Shown piece by piece: positions 1 to 7,351 of a stretch of DNA of 61,164 nt; position 1 is the stretch's first letter; every line of letters starts with the position of its first letter. The DNA comes from Bacteroidales bacterium (GTDB taxonomy: Bacteria > Bacteroidota > Bacteroidia > Bacteroidales > F082), in the NCBI GenBank assembly GCA_017439405.1, contig JAFSJF010000094.1, forward strand, positions 1 to 61,164, read 5' to 3'. The notes beneath the pieces are model-generated. The model saw nothing but the letters and a program-made list of their open reading frames with translations. It was not told the DNA's origin and did no database searches. Made by a program: the position numbers and the translations under genes.

Positions 1-79
1 ACAAATAAGGAAATCAATTTACTAACCAACAATAAACAAGTTGCTTCCGCGTTTTGTGAAAGCAACTTGCTTTCGTTTT

Positions 80-943
80 ATGGAAACAGAAAAACTACAT
101 AAAGCCTTACTCGAAGCCGACGCCATCGTCATCGGTGCAGGCGCAGGCCTCTCCACCTCGGCAGGCTTCAACTATAATGGCGAACGCTTCCAAAAGTATT
201 TTTCCGATTTTATCGAGAAATATGGCTTCACCGATATGTACACAGCGGGGTTCCATCAGTTCCCGACAGAGGAAGAACATTGGGCCTATTGGAGCCGACA
301 CATTTACTACAACCGCTTTGTACCCGCCCCGAAACCAGTTTACGACAACCTCTTGAAACTTGTGCAGGACAAGGATTATTTCGTCATCACTACCAATGTT
401 GATCACCAATTTCAAAAGGCTGGCTTCGACAAACAACGGCTGTTCTACACCCAAGGCGACTATGGTCTGTTCCAATGTGCGAAACCTTGTCACCAAAAGA
501 CCTACGACAACGAGGAAACAATCAGGAAAATGATTGCGGCACAGGGTGTAGAGACGTTTCCTGAAACGTCTCTACAGATACCGTCCGAATTAATTCCTCG
601 TTGCCCCGTCTGCGGCGGGAAAATGTCGGTCAACCTGCGTTCCGACAACACCTTCGTGGAGGACGAAGGCTGGCACAAGGCGGCGCAACGCTACCTCGAT
701 TACGTGAACGGCCACCAACACGGCAAGGTGCTGTATTGGGACCTCGGCATCGGCGCCAACACCCCGACCATCATCAAACTGCCGTTCATGCAGATGACCC
801 TCAAGAACCCCGAGGCCATCTACGCCACCGTCAACCTCGGCGAGGCGTTCACCGTGGAACAAATTCAGGACCGTTCCATTGTGATTGATGGGGATATTGG
901 GGAGGTTTTGGAAACATTGATGCAGCTAAATAGCAAAAACTAA
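80..943 (+). CDS. Class M-type sirtuin (SIR2 family protein ADP-ribosyltransferase/deacylase)
   Basis: A 287-residue SIR2-fold protein. The NAD-binding GAGAGLSTSAG lies at about residues 19-29, TTNVD at 104-108 and a QGD segment at 125-127. Four zinc cysteines form two pairs (CAKPC near 133/137, CPVC near 175/178). The GAGAG loop and the FQCAKPCH segment resemble class M sirtuins, which in other bacteria ADP-ribosylate a lipoyl carrier and sit beside a macrodomain hydrolase, as here (1370-2179). The ATG at 80 is preferred over the ATG at 41 because homology starts there. Residues about 156-166 are encoded by a 30-bp palindrome inserted in frame. The 3' end overlaps the convergent dgkA by 18 bp. 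The lipoyl-carrier and ligase partners are not nearby. Confidence 0.85.
   Translation: METEKLHKALLEADAIVIGAGAGLSTSAGFNYNGERFQKYFSDFIEKYGFTDMYTAGFHQFPTEEEHWAYWSRHIYYNRFVPAPKPVYDNLLKLVQDKDYFVITTNVDHQFQKAGFDKQRLFYTQGDYGLFQCAKPCHQKTYDNEETIRKMIAAQGVETFPETSLQIPSELIPRCPVCGGKMSVNLRSDNTFVEDEGWHKAAQRYLDYVNGHQHGKVLYWDLGIGANTPTIIKLPFMQMTLKNPEAIYATVNLGEAFTVEQIQDRSIVIDGDIGEVLETLMQLNSKN
547..576. repeat. GTAGAGACG palindrome, copy 1, inside the sirtuin gene
   Basis: A 30-bp hairpin with perfect 14-bp arms (TGTAGAGACGTTTC and its complement) around CT. It lies in frame within the sirtuin gene and encodes GVETFPETSLQ just before the second zinc cysteine pair. Its outer GTAGAGACG/CGTCTCTAC is shared with copies at 1596-1623 and 47682-47709, while the inner arm differs in each. 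Confidence 0.9.
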
Positions 944-1315
944 GTTTATGATTTTGGGCAAAAAGACAATCATTCCAACGATGGCCGCTGATATGGCACA
1001 TACCAAGACTGCTGCGGCTCCAAGGTCTTTTATGTCGCGCTTTCTGTCATCACGTTCTGCTTTCACAAAATCCGCAGTCCGCTCCAACGAAGAATTAATG
1101 ATTTCGGCGGCAAACACCATTCCAATCACTATGACAATAGCGACCCATTCCCAAGGACGAATACGAAACACAAAGCCAGCCACAACAGCCAGAATAGCCG
1201 CTAAGGAATGTATCCAAGAATTATGCTCTTCACGAAACAATACTCCCAAACCTGCAAACGCATAACGGAAGCTACGCAAACGTTTTGCAATGGAAAACTT
1301 CTCTTTTTGCTTCAT
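926..1315 (-). CDS. dgkA: Diacylglycerol kinase family membrane protein (DgkA-like)
   Basis: A 129-residue integral membrane protein matching the small prokaryotic diacylglycerol/undecaprenol kinase family in length and motifs. It has an N-terminal amphipathic segment (KRLRSFRYAFAGL), three hydrophobic helices (about 35-52, 56-74, 100-122) and the signature AAEIINSSLERTAD at about 70-83, which carries the metal-binding and catalytic Glu/Asn. It would phosphorylate a lipid alcohol with ATP at the inner membrane. Whether the substrate is diacylglycerol or undecaprenol cannot be read from sequence. It is convergent with the sirtuin gene and divergent from the macrodomain gene, separating two otherwise linked ADP-ribosylation genes. 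Confidence 0.85.
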   Translation of the reverse strand: MKQKEKFSIAKRLRSFRYAFAGLGVLFREEHNSWIHSLAAILAVVAGFVFRIRPWEWVAIVIVIGMVFAAEIINSSLERTADFVKAERDDRKRDIKDLGAAAVLVCAISAAIVGMIVFLPKIINLVFAI

Positions 1316-1369
1316 AACAATTCCTTTTTATTGACAAAAACATCCACAAACGATTTTTAGTATTCAAGA

Positions 1370-2179
1370 ATGGAAAAAATGAACAACCTAGACTTTTTGA
1401 TCAAATACCTTCTAGACGAAGCCCCCCAATACACCGAAATGCAGGTCCCATCGGATTTGCAAGGGAAACGCAACCTGTTCCGTGCGCTCTGCAATGTGCG
1501 TTGGCCGAAACCCGTCAGTGAGGAATTTATGCGTTTGCAGGATGAGGAACTGCAGGCGCAACTACAAGAAAAAGGTGTGGTGGAATTAAAGGCTTGTAGA
1601 GACGGTGTGCACACCGTCTCTACCAACAAACAATTGTTGGTTTGGCAGGGAGATATCACCCGATTAAAGGTAGACGCCATCGTCAATGCGGCCAACAGCC
1701 AGATGTTGGGCTGCTTCCATCCTTTGCACAAGTGCATCGACAATGCGATTCATTCCGCAGCGGGTGTGCAGTTACGCGAAGAATGTTACCAACTGATGCT
1801 CCAACAAGGTCACGAAGAGCCGACGGGGCAGGCCAAAATCACGAGGGCCTATAATCTGCCGTGTAAGTATGTCATTCATACGGTGGGACCTATCATCCCC
1901 AACGGCATCCCGACGGAATTCCAAAAGGAACAGTTGGCCTCCTGCTATCGTTCCATCATGGCTTGCGCCGATGAACACGGCCTCGAAAGCGTCGCCTTCT
2001 GCTGCATCTCCACGGGCGAGTTCCGCTTCCCGAATGAATTGGCCGCTGAAATTGCTGTGCGAACCGTCAAGGATTATTTTACCTTGCACCCCAATTGCAG
2101 CGTTATGACTGTCGTTTTCAACGTGTTCAAGGATATTGACAAGGAGATTTACGAGAGAGTATTGGGGAACAAGATTTGA
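1370..2179 (+). CDS. Zinc-dependent macrodomain protein-ADP-ribose hydrolase
   Basis: A 269-residue protein with a helical N-terminal extension (1-85) and a macrodomain (about 88-265). Visible motifs are QGDIT (93-97), VDAIVNAANS (101-110), the zinc-site GCFHPLHKCIDNAIH (Cys115, His120, Cys122) and the phosphate-binding CISTGEFRFP. Zinc macrodomains of this type reverse ADP-ribosylation made by class M sirtuins, and such a sirtuin gene is the nearest same-strand neighbour. Residues about 76-85 (CRDGVHTVST) are encoded by a 28-bp palindrome that sits in frame at the junction between the extension and the macrodomain. Confidence 0.88.
   Translation: MEKMNNLDFLIKYLLDEAPQYTEMQVPSDLQGKRNLFRALCNVRWPKPVSEEFMRLQDEELQAQLQEKGVVELKACRDGVHTVSTNKQLLVWQGDITRLKVDAIVNAANSQMLGCFHPLHKCIDNAIHSAAGVQLREECYQLMLQQGHEEPTGQAKITRAYNLPCKYVIHTVGPIIPNGIPTEFQKEQLASCYRSIMACADEHGLESVAFCCISTGEFRFPNELAAEIAVRTVKDYFTLHPNCSVMTVVFNVFKDIDKEIYERVLGNKI
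1596..1623. repeat. GTAGAGACG palindrome, copy 2, inside the macrodomain gene
   Basis: A perfect 28-bp palindrome with arms GTAGAGACGGTGTG and its complement and no loop. It is translated as part of the macrodomain protein between the N-terminal extension and the macrodomain core. It shares its outer nine bases with the copies at 547-576 and 47682-47709. Confidence 0.9.
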
Positions 2180-2190
2180 GCAAAAAAAAC

Positions 2191-2198
2191 TATTTTTG
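2191..2198 (+). promoter_or_regulatory. -7 promoter box for 2219-2869
   Basis: TATTTTTG followed by CAG, 21 bp before the ATG at 2219. It matches the Bacteroidetes -7 consensus TAnnTTTG. Confidence 0.6.
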
Positions 2199-2218
2199 CA
2201 GTCAAAAAACAAACGACT

Positions 2219-2869
2219 ATGCTCACACAAGAAATCTCCAGCCCCGAAACGATGGAACAGGCCATCCGCGAGGCGGGCATCATCCCGTTTTTCCACAGTG
2301 GCATCACGGGCTATTCCATCCGCGACCTCACCGCGCCGGGCTACTGGTTCGACGACGGCGAGGACACCCTCGGCCCCTGGGACTGGAAGATCGACTGCCT
2401 CATGAGCGGCGACATCGCCTACGGAAAGTTCCTCTATGGCGGCAAGGCCGCCTTCGCCACCGTCCCATTTTACCGCGAGCTGATGATTCTGCGCCGCGCC
2501 ACCACCGAACCCGACAAAAGCGGGCTGCAAATCATGGCGCAACTCGAAAAGCAAGACAGCATCACCATCAAGGAAGTGCGGGCACTTTTGGACGTAAGGA
2601 AGGGCCAAGCCGATGCCGCCATGTCGAAGCTGATGCACCAGTGCCGTGTGGTGACCGGTGCCATCGAGCGGGTGTATCGTGGCCCCGAGCAGACCTACAG
2701 CGGCTGGCAGGTCTCCTATTTCTGCAAGCCCGAGACGCTGTTCGACGGCATCATCGACCTTCATACCGACCACACGCCCGAGGAGTCGTTGGAATTCCTC
2801 GTCGACCACATCTCAAGGCTGACCGATGGGACGGCTACGAGAAAACAGATTACGAAGGTGCTGAGATAA
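2219..2869 (+). CDS. Conserved protein, possibly AlkZ/YcaQ-related winged-helix protein
   Basis: A 216-residue soluble protein. The N-terminal half has aromatic-rich blocks (YWFDDGEDTLGPWDWKIDC at about 42-60, YGKFLYGGKAAF at about 66-77). Residues about 105-150 (IMAQLEKQDSITIKEVRALL) look like a winged helix. The arrangement recalls proteins annotated as AlkZ-related or YcaQ-like in Bacteroidales, a superfamily that includes DNA glycosylases, but no catalytic motif was confirmed. It has its own -7 box (2191-2198), and its last 20 bp overlap the convergent radical SAM gene. The product name is tentative; that the gene is real is fairly sure. Confidence 0.6.
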   Translation: MLTQEISSPETMEQAIREAGIIPFFHSGITGYSIRDLTAPGYWFDDGEDTLGPWDWKIDCLMSGDIAYGKFLYGGKAAFATVPFYRELMILRRATTEPDKSGLQIMAQLEKQDSITIKEVRALLDVRKGQADAAMSKLMHQCRVVTGAIERVYRGPEQTYSGWQVSYFCKPETLFDGIIDLHTDHTPEESLEFLVDHISRLTDGTATRKQITKVLR

Positions 2870-3605
2870 ACGCCTCCACTTCATCGCGGTGTTCCCAAAG
2901 CGTACAGCCGCCCGTGTGTTGCCAGCTTAGCGCATTGGCATCGCGAATCTTCCGGAACAGCGGCGATTGCAAGGCTTGTCGAAGACCTGTTTCCGCCACA
3001 TTCCTGTCGCTGAAGGGCGAAAACGGGCAGGGCTCCGCACTGCCGTCGGGACCGATGTGGAAAAACCCGCGACCCGAAGCAAGACAGCCGCCAACGTACT
3101 TTTCGTCGCCAGGGAACGAGAAGAAAATCATGTTCTCGAACTCGGTGCGACGCTCTTCCACCGAAGCCTCCATCTCGCTAACGTGAGTTTCGGTAAGGGC
3201 AAGGTGCTCGGTGCCTTTTTCGGTGGGTACATATTCCACCAAAAACACGATTTTGCAACCCATCTTGATGCCTAACTCAGCCGCTTCGGTGAAGATGTCG
3301 TGCCATTGTTGTGGCGTGAGTGTTGCCTTCCGAAGGTCTTCCTTGTCGTTGGCGATGCCATTGGATCGGGCATAACAGCCAGCGCAATGCAGGTTGCAAG
3401 TGGTGGCGATGCTGCTGATGAGAAATGGAGGCACGTCGAGGCCTTCCGTTTCCTTCAATTCCTTGCGGCGTTGTTCGGCCTTGCGGAACTGCTTCTGCAT
3501 CCGAAACACAAACTCGGCCTCGCGCGGATTGGACAAAACATTCTTGTAAGCTCGCGCCATCATCTTACGGATGGTGTTGCTCATGTATTCGGCTACGTCA
3601 ATCAT
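2850..3605 (-). CDS. Radical SAM protein with internal in-frame deletion
   Basis: A 251-residue radical SAM protein with the cluster motif CNLHCAGC (CxxxCxxC) at about residues 71-78 and a cysteine-bearing C-terminal region (GGCLASGRGFF, EPCPFSP). After EAAELGIKMG the chain jumps to CKIVFLVEYVP. In related proteins about 90-110 residues, including the GGE SAM-binding motif and central barrel strands, lie between these segments. The frame is intact across the junction, so this is a clean in-frame deletion and the enzyme is probably inactive. The C-terminus overlaps the convergent upstream gene by 20 bp. The missing length is judged from memory of the family. Confidence 0.7.
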   Translation of the reverse strand: MIDVAEYMSNTIRKMMARAYKNVLSNPREAEFVFRMQKQFRKAEQRRKELKETEGLDVPPFLISSIATTCNLHCAGCYARSNGIANDKEDLRKATLTPQQWHDIFTEAAELGIKMGCKIVFLVEYVPTEKGTEHLALTETHVSEMEASVEERRTEFENMIFFSFPGDEKYVGGCLASGRGFFHIGPDGSAEPCPFSPFSDRNVAETGLRQALQSPLFRKIRDANALSWQHTGGCTLWEHRDEVEAFISAPS

Positions 3606-3623
3606 AACCAGAGGTTTACGTCA

Positions 3624-4295
3624 TTAAGCCCAAACGAAATTCTCCTTTCCAGCCCCAATCTCGAAGTGGCACTTGACGATGCCGAGATCCAATTTGGCGT
3701 AAGGCGTAAGGGCAAAACGAGTCTTGGCGGTCACTTGGTTGCCGTTGGTCAGGCCGAACTCAAACCGTTGCTGGTTGATGGCTGTGGGCGCGAGCAAGGC
3801 TGCTTCCATGCCTTGGCGGAACCATTCTGGCATTGCACCTTCCACATGGCAGAAATGCTCTATGCCTTTCTTTTGGGGATGCGGCGTGCCTTGGTTGGCG
3901 CCATAGCCTAATGAAATGACGGCCACAAGGGTTTCGCCTTCAAGCACTTGGTATTGGTCGGGTTGTTTCTTGTACGACAGTCCGACCCAGCAGGTGTTGA
4001 GGCCGAGTGTTTGTGCCAACAGCACCACTTTTTCGCCGTAGTAGCCTAATTTTTCGTCTTCGCCCTTGGGTCCGATGACGGCGATGTAGTTGCTCACGCC
4101 CGAGAACTTGCCGTATTTCGCCATGCCGCCCGCAAAGGCTTTAGGCTCGCTGATAACTAATTGGAGATGCAGCCCGTCCTCGCGATTGCACTCGTCAATC
4201 AGGGCCTGTAGTTGCGTGATCTTTTCGGTTTCGATAGGTTTTTCGAGATACTGGCGCACCGAGTGTCGTGCGCTGATGGCTTCTTGTAATGTCAT
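3624..4295 (-). CDS. Nitroreductase family protein (TM1586-like)
   Basis: A 223-residue FMN-dependent nitroreductase-fold protein. The N-terminal motif ISARHSVRQYLEKPI binds FMN phosphate in this family. GLNTCWVGLSYKK and MEAALLAPTAINQQ lie mid-protein and toward the C-terminus. The long single chain fits the putative TM nitroreductase group rather than the short NfsB type. It likely reduces nitro, quinone or flavin-linked substrates in the cytosol. It is divergent from the SDR gene at 4490, and the shared intergenic region holds the redox operator at 4409-4440. Confidence 0.82.
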   Translation of the reverse strand: MTLQEAISARHSVRQYLEKPIETEKITQLQALIDECNREDGLHLQLVISEPKAFAGGMAKYGKFSGVSNYIAVIGPKGEDEKLGYYGEKVVLLAQTLGLNTCWVGLSYKKQPDQYQVLEGETLVAVISLGYGANQGTPHPQKKGIEHFCHVEGAMPEWFRQGMEAALLAPTAINQQRFEFGLTNGNQVTAKTRFALTPYAKLDLGIVKCHFEIGAGKENFVWA

Positions 4296-4408
4296 AGTAT
4301 ATTTAATTGAATTTGATGGGGCAAAGATAGTGGTTTTGGAGGTGCTTTGTAACTATGCTGCCATAAAACACAAAAAAAGTCACCATGCCGATGACCCTAT
4401 CCAAAAAA

Positions 4409-4440
4409 TGAAACCAAATCCGAAAAAAGTGAAACACCCG
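4409..4440 (+). promoter_or_regulatory. Redox operator copy O1 (21-bp direct repeats) upstream of the SDR gene
   Basis: Half-sites TGAAACCAAATCCG (from 4409) and TGAAACACCCG (from 4430) start exactly 21 bp apart. They overlap a hairpin (AAATCCGAAAAA pairing with TTTTTCGGATTT, about 4415-4453) followed by the -7-like GTTATTTTGC (4456-4465). The same layout precedes four other redox genes in this window. Two helical turns between direct repeats is what an AraC-type dimer would bind. Confidence 0.6.
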
Positions 4441-4489
4441 TTTTTCGGATTTGCCGTTATTTTGCATCAAATTCAAATCGGGAAAAACC

Positions 4490-5323
4490 ATGAAGAAAGT
4501 AGCAGTCCTTATCGGGGCGGGAAGCATCGGGATGGCCATCGTCAGGCGCGTGGGCGTGGAGAAGCACATCGTGTTGGCCGACTATAACCTCGCCCATGCC
4601 GAAGCCGCAACGCAGACCTTGGAAAATGCGGGCTTCGAATGCTCCACCATTCAATGCGACTTAGGCGACCGTGAGTCCATCCTCGACCTCGTGAAATATG
4701 CCCAAACAAAGGGCGAAGTGCATAACCTCATCAACGCGGCAGGCGTGTCACCCTCGCAAGCGCCCGTCGAGCGTATCCTGCAAGTCGACCTCTATGGCAC
4801 CAGCGTGCTGTTGGAGGAGTTCGGCAAGGTCATCGCTGAAGGCGGAAGCGGAGTGATTATTTCTTCGCAAAGCGGCCATCGTCTGCCTGCCTTGCCGCAG
4901 GAACAGAACGATGCCTTGGCCATGACACCATGCGAGGAATTATTGGATTTGCCTTTCCTTAAAGCCATCACCGACACCTTGAAGGCCTACCAATACTCGA
5001 AGCGTTGCAACGTGCTCCGCGTGATGATGGAAGCCACACGATGGGGTAGGAGAGGGGCCACCGTCAACAGCATCAGCCCCGGCATCATCATCACACCGTT
5101 GGCCATCGACGAGCTGCACGGCCCGCGCAAGGACGGCTATCTGAAGATGATTGAAGGTATGCCCGCACGTCGCGCCGGCACCCCCGACGAAGTGGGCGAC
5201 TTGGCCGAGTTCCTGATGTCCTCGCGTGGCCGTTTCATCAGCGGTGCCGACCTGCTCATCGACGGCGGCTGCACGGCCTCCTATTGGTACGGAGACCTAC
5301 AATACCTTAAAGCAACACATTGA
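4490..5323 (+). CDS. SDR family oxidoreductase
   Basis: A 277-residue short-chain dehydrogenase/reductase. The Rossmann motif is GAGSIGMAIV (residues about 8-17), with NLINAAG for the adenine site, a catalytic serine in IISSQSG, the YxxxK pair in AYQYSKRC and the C-terminal SGADLLIDGG. The ATG at 4490 follows the promoter, so the in-frame extension to 4451 is unlikely to be translated. It heads a run of four same-strand genes (4490-6786) with short gaps. The alcohol or ketone substrate is unknown. It is probably controlled by operator O1. Confidence 0.85.
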   Translation: MKKVAVLIGAGSIGMAIVRRVGVEKHIVLADYNLAHAEAATQTLENAGFECSTIQCDLGDRESILDLVKYAQTKGEVHNLINAAGVSPSQAPVERILQVDLYGTSVLLEEFGKVIAEGGSGVIISSQSGHRLPALPQEQNDALAMTPCEELLDLPFLKAITDTLKAYQYSKRCNVLRVMMEATRWGRRGATVNSISPGIIITPLAIDELHGPRKDGYLKMIEGMPARRAGTPDEVGDLAEFLMSSRGRFISGADLLIDGGCTASYWYGDLQYLKATH

Positions 5324-5368
5324 TAATCAATTCAACATTTCAACAATCAACAGTTAAACAACAAAAAC

Positions 5369-5800
5369 ATGGATTTCAGAATGCAAGACCGCATGGAGTT
5401 GAAGGCTTTAGTAGACTACTATGCAACCGAGAGTGACAAGAACAACCAAGACTGCTATGTGGAGATTTTCCGCCCCGACATCAAGTTGGACGTTTATTTC
5501 GGCGACAAGTTGGGCATGCAGGCCCGTGAGGTACACGACATGATTCGTCAATACAAGGCCTTCGGCGCCGCCAAGGTCTCCTTCCACATGAACGGACAGC
5601 AAAACGTGGATTTCGTTGACGACACCCATGCCACTGGCACCTGCTATGCTTTAGCCACCCTCGTCACGGAAGAGGACGGCAAGGACAAGCTGACCGTGCA
5701 TGCCGTGCGCTACTACGACAAGTACGTGAAGATCGACGGCCGCTGGTGGATTGCCGAGCGCGAACAACACTTTGAGTGGTCAACCGTACCAGCTTTATGA
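5369..5800 (+). CDS. SnoaL-like / NTF2-superfamily protein
   Basis: A 143-residue alpha+beta-barrel protein of the SnoaL-like group. It starts with MDFRMQDRMELKALVDYYATESD and ends with the strands VRYYDKYVKIDGRWWIAEREQH, both typical of the fold. Members include dehydratases and isomerases that bind small hydrophobic substrates. It lies 45 bp after the SDR gene and 15 bp before the acetyltransferase, so co-transcription is likely and a shared small-molecule pathway is possible. The reaction is not identifiable. Confidence 0.75.
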   Translation: MDFRMQDRMELKALVDYYATESDKNNQDCYVEIFRPDIKLDVYFGDKLGMQAREVHDMIRQYKAFGAAKVSFHMNGQQNVDFVDDTHATGTCYALATLVTEEDGKDKLTVHAVRYYDKYVKIDGRWWIAEREQHFEWSTVPAL

Positions 5801-5815
5801 TTTTGCCAAAACACA

Positions 5816-6343
5816 ATGGAAGAGTTTAGACTTGACCCAAGACTGAGCACACCCGAGGAGCGTGCCGTCTATTTGGAGCAGGCCACCATTCAGCACCGCT
5901 TCAACAACAGCATCCCCTACTCTCCCGAGGCCGCCGCAGCCGCTAAAGAGCTGTTCGGCGAGGGGCTTGGCGAGGGGGCTTGGATCCAGCCGCCAGTGAA
6001 AGGCGTGGCTTTCCACAACGTGCATATCGGAAAAAATGTGATGATCATGCCCGACTGCCTGATGATGGCCCGAGGCGGCATCACCATTGAGGATGGCGCG
6101 ATGATAGCCGCCAACGTGCAACTCATCAGCAACAACCACGACCTGCACGACCGCCAGATCCTGATATGCAAGCCAGTACGTATCTGCAAGAACGCTTGGA
6201 TTGGTGCCGGTGCTACCATCCTGCCAGGCGTCACCGTGGGCGAAAACGCAGTGGTGGCCGCTGGGGCTGTCGTTACCAAGGACGTGGCACCTGACACCAT
6301 CGTGGGCGGCAATCCGGCGAAGTTCATCAAGATGGTAGAGTGA
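5816..6343 (+). CDS. Sugar O-acetyltransferase (left-handed beta-helix, Maa/LacA type)
   Basis: A 175-residue acyltransferase. An N-terminal Maa-type helical region (RLSTPEERAVYLEQ, FNNSIPYSPEAA) precedes hexapeptide repeats from about residue 65 to 172. The catalytic histidine is probably in SNNHDLHDR, and the C-terminus ends with the usual IVGGNPAKFI. It would transfer acetyl from acetyl-CoA to a hydroxyl. Residues GEGLGEG come from a short tandem repeat (GGCGAGGGGCTT twice, about 5956-5982) in a surface loop. Its TGA overlaps the next ATG. Confidence 0.85.
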   Translation: MEEFRLDPRLSTPEERAVYLEQATIQHRFNNSIPYSPEAAAAAKELFGEGLGEGAWIQPPVKGVAFHNVHIGKNVMIMPDCLMMARGGITIEDGAMIAANVQLISNNHDLHDRQILICKPVRICKNAWIGAGATILPGVTVGENAVVAAGAVVTKDVAPDTIVGGNPAKFIKMVE

Positions 6344-6786
6344 TGTCCAACATTACGTTTCAAACAATGGGATTGTTTTTTGCACTGATTATGGCTACGT
6401 CACAAATGAATGCACAAGTCGCTGAAAAGCAACAAATACGCCATCTCTACGAGACGATGTATCAGGCCATGGTGGCCAAAGACACTGCCACGCTCAACCG
6501 CGTCCATGCCGACGACTTCGTGCTCGTCCACATGACGGGGATGCACCAGTCGAAGCAGGAATATATCAACGCCATCGCCGACGGCACGTTGAACTACTAT
6601 TCCGCCCAACACGAGCAGATGGACATCCAAATCGACGGCGACCAAGCCACCCTGACGGGTCGCAGCCGCGTGACGGCGGCGGTCTTCGGCGGCGGTCGAG
6701 GCACATGGCGGCTGCAACTGCGCTTCAAGCTCGTCAAACGCGAGGGACAGTGGCTGTTCACTGAGTCACGGGCTTCGACGTATTAG
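6343..6786 (+). CDS. Secreted NTF2-like (DUF4440-type) protein
   Basis: A 147-residue protein with an N-terminal hydrophobic segment (TMGLFFALIMATSQMNAQ) that looks like a cleaved signal peptide. An NTF2-like domain follows (LYETMYQAMVAKDTATLNRVHADDFVLVHMTG). The ATG at 6343 overlaps the acetyltransferase stop (TGATG), which indicates translational coupling and supports this start. Probably periplasmic; function unknown. Confidence 0.7.
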   Translation: MSNITFQTMGLFFALIMATSQMNAQVAEKQQIRHLYETMYQAMVAKDTATLNRVHADDFVLVHMTGMHQSKQEYINAIADGTLNYYSAQHEQMDIQIDGDQATLTGRSRVTAAVFGGGRGTWRLQLRFKLVKREGQWLFTESRASTY

Positions 6787-6916
6787 TCCACCTTTTCACG
6801 CGCATCCCTTGTCTTTCAATATCATCCTCCATCCTCGGGCGGAAGCCGTCGCCCCAGTCGCGCAGCTGCTCGATGATGGGGATGAGGGTGCGTCCTAGGT
6901 CGGTGAGGCTGCCATC
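6758..6916 (-). pseudogene. 3' remnant of an HxlR-family regulator
   Basis: On the minus strand the frame reads SLTDLGRTLIPIIEQLRDWG followed by a basic tail. This matches the end of an HxlR-type winged-helix regulator, the wing and C-terminal dimer helix. The N-terminal recognition helix and start are absent. At about 6912-6917 the sequence switches to the old yellow enzyme remnant on the other strand. HxlR regulators are commonly divergent from the oxidoreductases they control, so one deletion probably removed both 5' halves. Confidence 0.65.
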
Positions 6917-7237
6917 ATCACGGGCATCACCTCGGTGGTGAAAGACGACGAAGAGGTGGGCGAAGGTGCCAAGTTTTACGACGACTCGTTCATCGAGAAC
7001 CACCGTCGCCTCACGGAAGCCGTCCATCGCCACAACTGCAAAATCATCTTGCAAGCGGCCAAAATCAACGAAATTCTCAACAACACGGCCATCCAGTATG
7101 TCAGCCTCTCGCGCCCGTTCATCCGCGAGCCTAACCTCATCAGCCGCTGGCGGGGTGGCGACACGACACCTTCAAAATGCATTTCGTGCAACGGATGCTA
7201 TAGGACGATGGGGCATCGGTGCGTGTTTAGACGATAG
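6908..7237 (+). pseudogene. Remnant of NADH:flavin oxidoreductase (old yellow enzyme family)
   Basis: The frame begins within ITGITSVVKDDEEVGEGAKFYDDSFIENHRRLTEAVH, a piece of the N-terminal part of the barrel. After KIILQAAKINEILNN it jumps to YVSLSRPFIREPNLISRWRGGD and the iron-sulphur-type CISCNGC near the C-terminus. It lacks the N-terminus and most of the barrel, and the ending is truncated. It abuts the HxlR remnant head to head. Confidence 0.7.
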
Positions 7238-7297
7238 GGGTTCGCAATCCTATTTACTTTTTTCGACTTGCAGGACACACTTTTGCCAAAAAATCCG

Positions 7298-7305
7298 TAC
7301 TTTTG
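7298..7305 (+). promoter_or_regulatory. -7 box before the MFS transporter, with a partial redox half-site
   Basis: TACTTTTG followed by CAGCC. Just upstream, TGCCAAAAAATCCG (from 7284) matches the redox half-site TGCAAAACAATCCG at 12 of 14 positions, but no clear second half-site lies 21 bp away. Confidence 0.45.
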
Positions 7306-7351
7306 CAGCCGATTTTAGAATGCTTGGTAGAGCTTGTACTCCGTAAAAATT

